Positions 6,108 to 9,400 of a stretch of DNA of 9,400 bases are shown here, one piece after another. The stretch spans positions 1 through 9,400 of the forward strand of contig JALOTU010000050.1 in the NCBI GenBank assembly GCA_025457725.1, read 5' to 3'. Within the stretch, counting starts at the first letter, position 1, and the number at the start of each line of letters is the position of its first letter. The stretch is from Verrucomicrobiota bacterium (GTDB lineage Bacteria > Verrucomicrobiota > Verrucomicrobiia > Limisphaerales > DSYF01). The notes under the pieces are model-generated. The model had not been told where the DNA came from. It did not search any database and worked only from the letters and a program-made list of their open reading frames with translations. The position numbers and the translations under genes were made by a program.

Positions 6108-7718
6108 TCAGGCCGCCGTCAGGGCTGCACGCTCGTCGTCCAGGGCCCCCGTCTTTTCCAGGAAATAGTCGTACCCACCCGCATACGGGGTGACCTGGCC
6201 GGCGTTGATATGCAGGACCTTGGTGGCCAGTTTCCGGATGAAGTGCACATCATGCGAAATGAAGATGAGCGTGCCCTCGTAACGCTCCAGCGCCAGCGTC
6301 AGGGATTCGACGGTGAGGATGTCGAGATGCGTGGTGGGTTCGTCCATCAGCAGGAGGTTCGGCGGATCCACGAGGAATTTCACCAGGTTGAGCCGGGTCT
6401 TTTCGCCACCACTGAGCACCCGGGTCTGCTTGAAGATCTCGTCCTTGCGGAACATGAACGATCCAAGCACGCCGCGCGCCTCGTCCTCGCGCATCAAGGG
6501 CGCGCTGACCAACACCTCGTCGAGCACCGTGCGCTCGGGGTCGAGCGTGGCGGCCCGATGCTGGCTGAAGTAGCCGATCTTCGCGTTGTGCCCGAGGTCG
6601 CGCTCCCCCTGCTGAAAATCCACCACGCCGGCCAGGATCTTGAGCAGCGTGGATTTTCCCGCCCCGTTGGGCCCCACCAACACGGTCTGCTCGCCGCGTT
6701 CAATGGTGAGATCCAGCCCCGAATAGACCTGGTTCGCGCCGTAGGCCATATGAATCCCCTTGAGACTGACCGCCCGCTGTCCGCCCCGCGGTGGTTGCGG
6801 AATCTGGAAGCGGAAGGGCTTGCGCGGCGCCAGCGGTTTCGCGATCAGCTCCATGCGCTCGATCTGCTTGAGCTTGCTCATCGCCTGCGACGCCTTCGAG
6901 TTCACCGACCGGAATCGATCCGCGAACTGCTGGAGCGACGCGATTTCCTTCTGCTGATTCTTGTAGGCGGCCAGCTGCTGTTCGTATCGTTCCTCGCGCT
7001 GGTCGAGATAGCTGGAGTAATTGCCGGTGTAGGCGATCAGTTTCTTCTCCGCGATCTCATGCACCTCGCCCACGACCTCGTCCATGAACTGGCGATCGTG
7101 CGAAATCAACAGCAGCGCTCCGGAATAATTCTTCAGGTAGTCCTGCAACCAGAGCAGGGAGAGCAGATCGAGATGGTTGGTCGGTTCGTCCAGCAGCAGA
7201 AGGTCCGGCTCCATCACCAGCAACCGCGCCAGGCGCGCGCGCATGATCCAGCCGCCGCTCATCTCCCGGGCCTTCCGGTCGAAGTCGAAATCCACAAACC
7301 CCAGCCCGCGCAACATCTTCTTCGCCTTGGTCTCCACCTGCGGGTCGGTCAATGCATCGTGCTTCGCGTGGGTCTCGAGATACTCCGGGGACGACACATC
7401 CCCGGCCTGCTCCAGCTCGTGCAGGCGCTTCTCCAGAAACGGCAGCTCGTCCACCCGTCCCGTGGCCACGTCCAGCACCGTCTCCTCGCCGATCGCCTCG
7501 CCTTCCTGCGGCAGATGACCCACCATCGTCCATTCATCCCGCTCCATCACGCCGGCATCCGCCTCGCGTTGCTTGAGGATGATGGAAAACAAGGTGGTCT
7601 TGCCGGAACCGTTGGGCCCGACGAGCGCGATGCGGTCGCCATAATTGATCTGAAACCGGGCGTCCTCAAACAGAGTCCGCCCGCCCAGGGTCACTTTGAG
7701 ATCTCGAATAATCAGCAT
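6108..7718 (-). CDS. ABC-F family ATPase (ribosome-associated type)
   Basis: This soluble protein of 536 residues has two ABC ATPase domains in tandem and no membrane segments, the mark of the ABC-F family, whose members bind the ribosomal E site and adjust translation. Domain 1 has Walker A GPNGSGKT (34-41), signature SGGWIMR (154-160), Walker B LLLLDEPTNHLD (173-184) and SHD (206-208). The charged interdomain linker covers about 225-315 (P-site tRNA interaction motif). Domain 2 has Walker A GPNGAGKS (349-356), signature LSGGEKTR (435-442), Walker B LLLMDEPTTHLD (455-466) and SHD (488-490). The C-terminus is short, without the coiled coil of Uup. It is probably one of the housekeeping types (EttA/YbiT/YheS-like) rather than a resistance protein, but the subgroup cannot be fixed by eye. 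A promoter-like site lies about 105 bp upstream. Confidence 0.95.
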   Translation of the reverse strand: MLIIRDLKVTLGGRTLFEDARFQINYGDRIALVGPNGSGKTTLFSIILKQREADAGVMERDEWTMVGHLPQEGEAIGEETVLDVATGRVDELPFLEKRLHELEQAGDVSSPEYLETHAKHDALTDPQVETKAKKMLRGLGFVDFDFDRKAREMSGGWIMRARLARLLVMEPDLLLLDEPTNHLDLLSLLWLQDYLKNYSGALLLISHDRQFMDEVVGEVHEIAEKKLIAYTGNYSSYLDQREERYEQQLAAYKNQQKEIASLQQFADRFRSVNSKASQAMSKLKQIERMELIAKPLAPRKPFRFQIPQPPRGGQRAVSLKGIHMAYGANQVYSGLDLTIERGEQTVLVGPNGAGKSTLLKILAGVVDFQQGERDLGHNAKIGYFSQHRAATLDPERTVLDEVLVSAPLMREDEARGVLGSFMFRKDEIFKQTRVLSGGEKTRLNLVKFLVDPPNLLLMDEPTTHLDILTVESLTLALERYEGTLIFISHDVHFIRKLATKVLHINAGQVTPYAGGYDYFLEKTGALDDERAALTAA

Positions 7719-7822
7719 GTGTATGTGTCTTCGCCGACGATGGACGTCTCCAACGGGAGTAAAATCTGAAGAAACTCCGCAGCGGCCGAAGCAGTGGTCT
7801 TGTCTGCGGCGACGAAGGAAAC

Positions 7823-7850
7823 AGAATATCCACAGTTGCCGTCACGTCAA
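7823..7850 (-). promoter_or_regulatory. Candidate sigma-70 type promoter of the ABC-F gene
   Basis: On the minus strand TTGACG (7850-7845) matches five of six -35 consensus bases. After 16 bp comes TATTCT (7828-7823), matching four of six -10 bases. Transcription would start near 7815, giving a leader of about 100 nt before the ATG at 7718. The inverted repeat at 7855-7869 lies directly upstream of the -35 and could be a regulator site. This is called by eye only. Confidence 0.4.
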
Positions 7851-7955
7851 TCGACCATTTGGGAAATGGCCCACGACAGGGTGTGATCACATGCTGGTAA
7901 AGCAGGGACAGGCGCGGAACGGGTCACGGCAAGCGTGCATCATGCGACATTCGTT

Positions 7956-8003
7956 CCGCCCGCTCGACGCGGGCGGGGCCGGCGCAGCGCGCCCAGCCCT
8001 ACC
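7956..8003. repeat. Double hairpin ending in CCCTACC
   Basis: The first hairpin has 8-bp perfect arms CCGCCCGC (7956-7963) and GCGGGCGG (7969-7976) around TCGAC. The second has 5-bp arms GGCGC (7981-7985) and GCGCC (7989-7993) around AGC. CCCTACC closes the block at 7997-8003. The layout and the last seven bases agree with the block at 3374-3418 in the same orientation, which suggests two copies of one diverged extragenic repeat. Confidence 0.5.
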
Positions 8004-8138
8004 GCACAACAAATGCACGCACCACACGAAAAAAGCACAGAAGAACAACAGGCGAGAGCTACCAACGTCCGCTCGCGGATGCCACGCACCACTCGGCTTC
8101 TCGCCCCAGCATCAGATCAACCCCTTTCGTCCCCAATT

Positions 8139-8165
8139 TTCGTGTGTTTCGTGTGTTTCGTGGTT
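8139..8165. repeat. 9-bp tandem repeat, TTCGTGTGT unit
   Basis: Two exact copies of TTCGTGTGT (8139-8147 and 8148-8156) are followed by a third, diverged copy TTCGTGGTT (8157-8165). Read on the minus strand it is a CACGAAACA-type repeat. I recall similar short repeats from spacers of environmental bacterial genomes, but this is from memory. It lies 34 bp beyond the stop codon of the pseudopilin gene. Confidence 0.65.
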
Positions 8166-8198
8166 AATCCAATTGCATGGTTCCGGGTTGGAACATGC

Positions 8199-8855
8199 TC
8201 ACGGTATCGCCAACCGGTTGGTGACGGTCCCGTCCGCCAATGCGTTGAGGAGGGCTGTCTCGGAGAACTGCTGCACACTGCCATCCGCCAACCCCACATT
8301 TCCGCTGCGCTCGTGCATCGTCTTGTCCCAACCGGGAAGATGGTTGGTGTTTACGATGTGGAGCCCGGAGGCCAGCCGGACCTGGTTCGTCGTGAGATTG
8401 CGATCGCCGGCGAGTAACATGTTGGGCCGGGTCTCGTCCGCATCCACCCCCACAAAGTAACTGACATTGTTGCTGCCAAACCCGATCCCGAACGTCGCGG
8501 CCACTTTCATTTTCTTGTCGGTTGGGCAGACGAGAATCTTCGGGATGTTTAGTTCGTTGGACATCACCTGCAGGTGAACCCAGGGTTGGGCGAACAGCGG
8601 ATCATCCATCGTCCCGCCGTTTGTCATCGCCGTCATGGCCGGGAAGGTATCCCCGTGATCCATCGCCCAGCTGCGTGTGGCCAGGCCAACCTGCTTGAGA
8701 TTATTGACGCATTGGATTCGCGGAGCGGGGCTCCGGCGCACGGTCATCCTCGGAAGCAGAACGAAGACAACAACGGCACCAATCACCGCCATCACAATCA
8801 TCACTTCCAGCAAGGTGATCCCCGACCGGGAATGATTTGGATCGCGCGGGTTCAT
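8199..8855 (-). CDS. Type IV pilin-like pseudopilin, H-X9-DG type
   Basis: This is a 218-residue secreted or envelope protein with a type IV prepilin signal. The leader is short and polar, and prepilin peptidase should cut between Gly12 and Ile13 in SGITLLEVMIVMAVIGAVVV (11-30), with the required Glu at mature position +5 (E17). The hydrophobic helix runs to about residue 34. Next comes CVNNLKQVGLATRSWAMDHG (49-68), typical of the large verrucomicrobial and planctomycete pseudopilin-like family (DUF1559-like). The C-terminal part has His181, nine residues, then Asp191-Gly192 (in GLADGSVQQFS), the H-X9-DG motif. The open frame extends upstream to 8993, but only the ATG at 8855 places the pilin signal near the N-terminus. 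No other pilus or type II secretion genes are in the window, so its assembly machinery must lie elsewhere. Confidence 0.92.
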   Translation of the reverse strand: MNPRDPNHSRSGITLLEVMIVMAVIGAVVVFVLLPRMTVRRSPAPRIQCVNNLKQVGLATRSWAMDHGDTFPAMTAMTNGGTMDDPLFAQPWVHLQVMSNELNIPKILVCPTDKKMKVAATFGIGFGSNNVSYFVGVDADETRPNMLLAGDRNLTTNQVRLASGLHIVNTNHLPGWDKTMHERSGNVGLADGSVQQFSETALLNALADGTVTNRLAIP

Positions 8856-8935
8856 GGTGTGGTCCGTTGCATGGGGTGTGCCGGGCGGTTTTCCACGGTT
8901 TTTACGCCGGTTCCGAATCCGCGTCGAGTGATCTT

Positions 8936-8950
8936 CACGCAAATTGCGTG
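8936..8950. promoter_or_regulatory. Perfect 15-nt palindrome, possible operator
   Basis: CACGCAA and TTGCGTG mirror each other around a single central A at 8943. The position, about 80 bp upstream of the pseudopilin start and in the divergent region, would suit a dimeric regulator. Binding is not shown by the sequence. Confidence 0.35.
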
Positions 8951-8991
8951 GAAAACTTTCGCATCCCCTGAACCCATGGAGACCATCGGTC

Positions 8992-9025
8992 ATTCGTGAA
9001 AATTCGCGTCAATTCGCGTCAACTC
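8992..9025. repeat. 10-bp tandem repeat, ATTCGCGTCA unit
   Basis: ATTCGCGTCA occurs twice in succession (9002-9011 and 9012-9021), preceded by a diverged copy ATTCGTGAAA (8992-9001) and followed by a partial one, ACTC. It lies upstream of the pseudopilin gene, while a similar short repeat (8139-8165) lies just downstream of that gene. Confidence 0.6.
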
Positions 9026-9104
9026 AGAAGCTGGAGCCGTTGCGCTGTGTTCGCCTCCCGGACTTGCCGCTTGCGCCCGTTCTTGTGGGAATTACCCTGA
9101 GGGC

Positions 9105-9400
9105 GTGGACTTTCTGACCGACCGACAATGGTTCGGACTTGCCGTGGCGCTGTTTGCAGGCTGCACGGCCTACTCGGTATTCCTGTGGCGCAAGGGGTTT
9201 CGGCGGGACGAGTGGGTCAACTACCTGTTGCTGGCCGTGGCGTTTGTGCTGACGACCGTGGCCATGTTCAAGCGCGGTTTCTCCGTGCAGCAATGCCCGG
9301 TGTTCAACCTGTTCGAGGCCACCATGTTCGTGACCTGGGTGCTGATGGCCTCCCTGCTGGTTCTGGGATTGATTCCCCGCCTGCGATTCATCGGCGCCTT
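9105..9400 (+). CDS. ccsA: Cytochrome c biogenesis protein, CcsA/ResC-like (3' end beyond window)
   Basis: This gene encodes the start of a membrane protein for haem delivery in system II cytochrome c maturation. The 98 visible residues begin DFLTDRQWFGLAVALFAG, then AYSVFLWRKGFRRDEWVNYL, a second hydrophobic segment LLLAVAFVLTTVAM, and the family-typical KRGFSVQQCPVFNLFEAT followed by a third membrane segment. CP-x-NLFE after an RG is the mark of the CcsA/CcsB-like assembly family; the WWD haem-binding domain would lie beyond the window edge. A GTG at 9105 is taken as the start because it gives the expected short N-terminus and no ATG lies nearby upstream in frame. GAGGGC directly precedes it, too close for a normal ribosome binding site. 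It is the only plus-strand gene, divergent from the pseudopilin gene. Confidence 0.85.
   Translation, partial: MDFLTDRQWFGLAVALFAGCTAYSVFLWRKGFRRDEWVNYLLLAVAFVLTTVAMFKRGFSVQQCPVFNLFEATMFVTWVLMASLLVLGLIPRLRFIGA

Larger units (their letters stand above)
7719..8198. other. 480-bp intergenic region with palindromes and repeats
   Basis: This spacer lies between the pseudopilin stop and the ABC-F start, both on the minus strand. It holds a promoter-like site (7823-7850), a small inverted repeat CCATTT-GGG-AAATGG (7855-7869), a perfect 10-bp palindrome TGTGATCACA (7882-7891), a double hairpin (7956-8003) and a 9-bp tandem repeat (8139-8165). Open frames across it have no recognisable protein character. 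One of them encodes the Thr-Lys-His pattern produced by the 9-bp repeat and is not a gene. Confidence 0.6.
8856..9104. promoter_or_regulatory. Divergent intergenic region between pseudopilin and ccsA-like genes
   Basis: The 249 bp between the divergent start codons should hold promoters for both genes. It contains a perfect 15-nt palindrome (8936-8950) and a 10-bp tandem repeat (8992-9021). The tandem repeat reads TTGACGCGAA twice on the minus strand; TTGACG resembles a -35 box, but no fitting -10 sits 16-18 bp away. No promoter is called. Confidence 0.45.

Noticed and set aside
6042..7769. Long plus-strand open frame (575 codons) opposite the ABC-F gene
   Set aside because: It mirrors the ABC-F gene almost exactly, and the ABC-F motifs establish the minus strand as coding.
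8139..8165. CRISPR-like array
   Set aside because: The units are only 9 bp and directly adjacent, with no spacers, so this is a simple tandem repeat.
8180..8194. Small hairpin GTTCC-GGGTT-GGAAC just after the pseudopilin stop as a terminator
   Set aside because: The stem is only 5 bp and no T-run follows; too weak to call.
8856..8993. N-terminal extension of the pseudopilin to 8993
   Set aside because: A prepilin leader of nearly 60 residues would be abnormal; the ATG at 8855 puts the cleavage site at residue 12.
9024..9293. Minus-strand open frame of 89 codons opposite the ccsA-like gene
   Set aside because: It has no recognisable features, while the plus-strand frame has the CcsA-type membrane segments and the CP-x-NLFE motif.

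Overview
The window reads as a piece of GC-rich bacterial chromosome, most likely from the Verrucomicrobiota (Limisphaerales/Pedosphaera-like). The pointers are an H-X9-DG type pseudopilin, a CcsA-type cytochrome c biogenesis protein, weak or absent Shine-Dalgarno sequences, and spacers with short tandem repeats and tandem GC-rich hairpins. The lineage is an inference from protein style, not a database match. No tRNA, rRNA, CRISPR array, transposase, integrase or phage gene was seen.

Layout: eight genes lie on the minus strand and one partial gene at the right edge lies on the plus strand. In the direction of minus-strand transcription (right to left) they are: a solitary pseudopilin-like protein (8199-8855); an ABC-F family ATPase (6108-7718); a CvfB-like S1 RNA-binding protein (5093-5953), followed closely by an unusual short-chain dehydrogenase/reductase (3456-5039, possibly starting at 5096); then a tight cluster of ABC-2 exporter ATPase (2407-3162), ABC-2 permease (1637-2410) and a membrane-anchored TPR protein with a histidine-rich linker (665-1633); and finally hisB (1-614, C-terminus cut by the window edge). 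At the right end a ccsA-like gene (9105-9400, cut) points the other way.

How they work together: the ATPase, permease and TPR genes are almost certainly one transcription unit, with a 4-bp ATGA overlap and then a 3-bp gap, and they probably form an export machine with an accessory periplasm-facing protein of unknown substrate. hisB sits 50 bp further on and may be co-transcribed, but it is a histidine biosynthesis enzyme with no obvious link. The S1 protein and the SDR are probably translationally coupled. The ABC-F ATPase is predicted to act on the ribosome.

Spacers: 3163-3455 carries three tandem hairpins. 7719-8198 carries a promoter-like site, small palindromes, a double hairpin similar to the one at 3374-3418, and a 9-bp tandem repeat. 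8856-9104 is the divergent region between the pseudopilin and ccsA genes and has a perfect 15-nt palindrome and a 10-bp tandem repeat. I do not see a clear new defence or mobile system. The best leads are the SDR with a missing catalytic tyrosine and a four-cysteine N-terminal region, the ABC/His-rich TPR cluster, and the repeated double-hairpin element.
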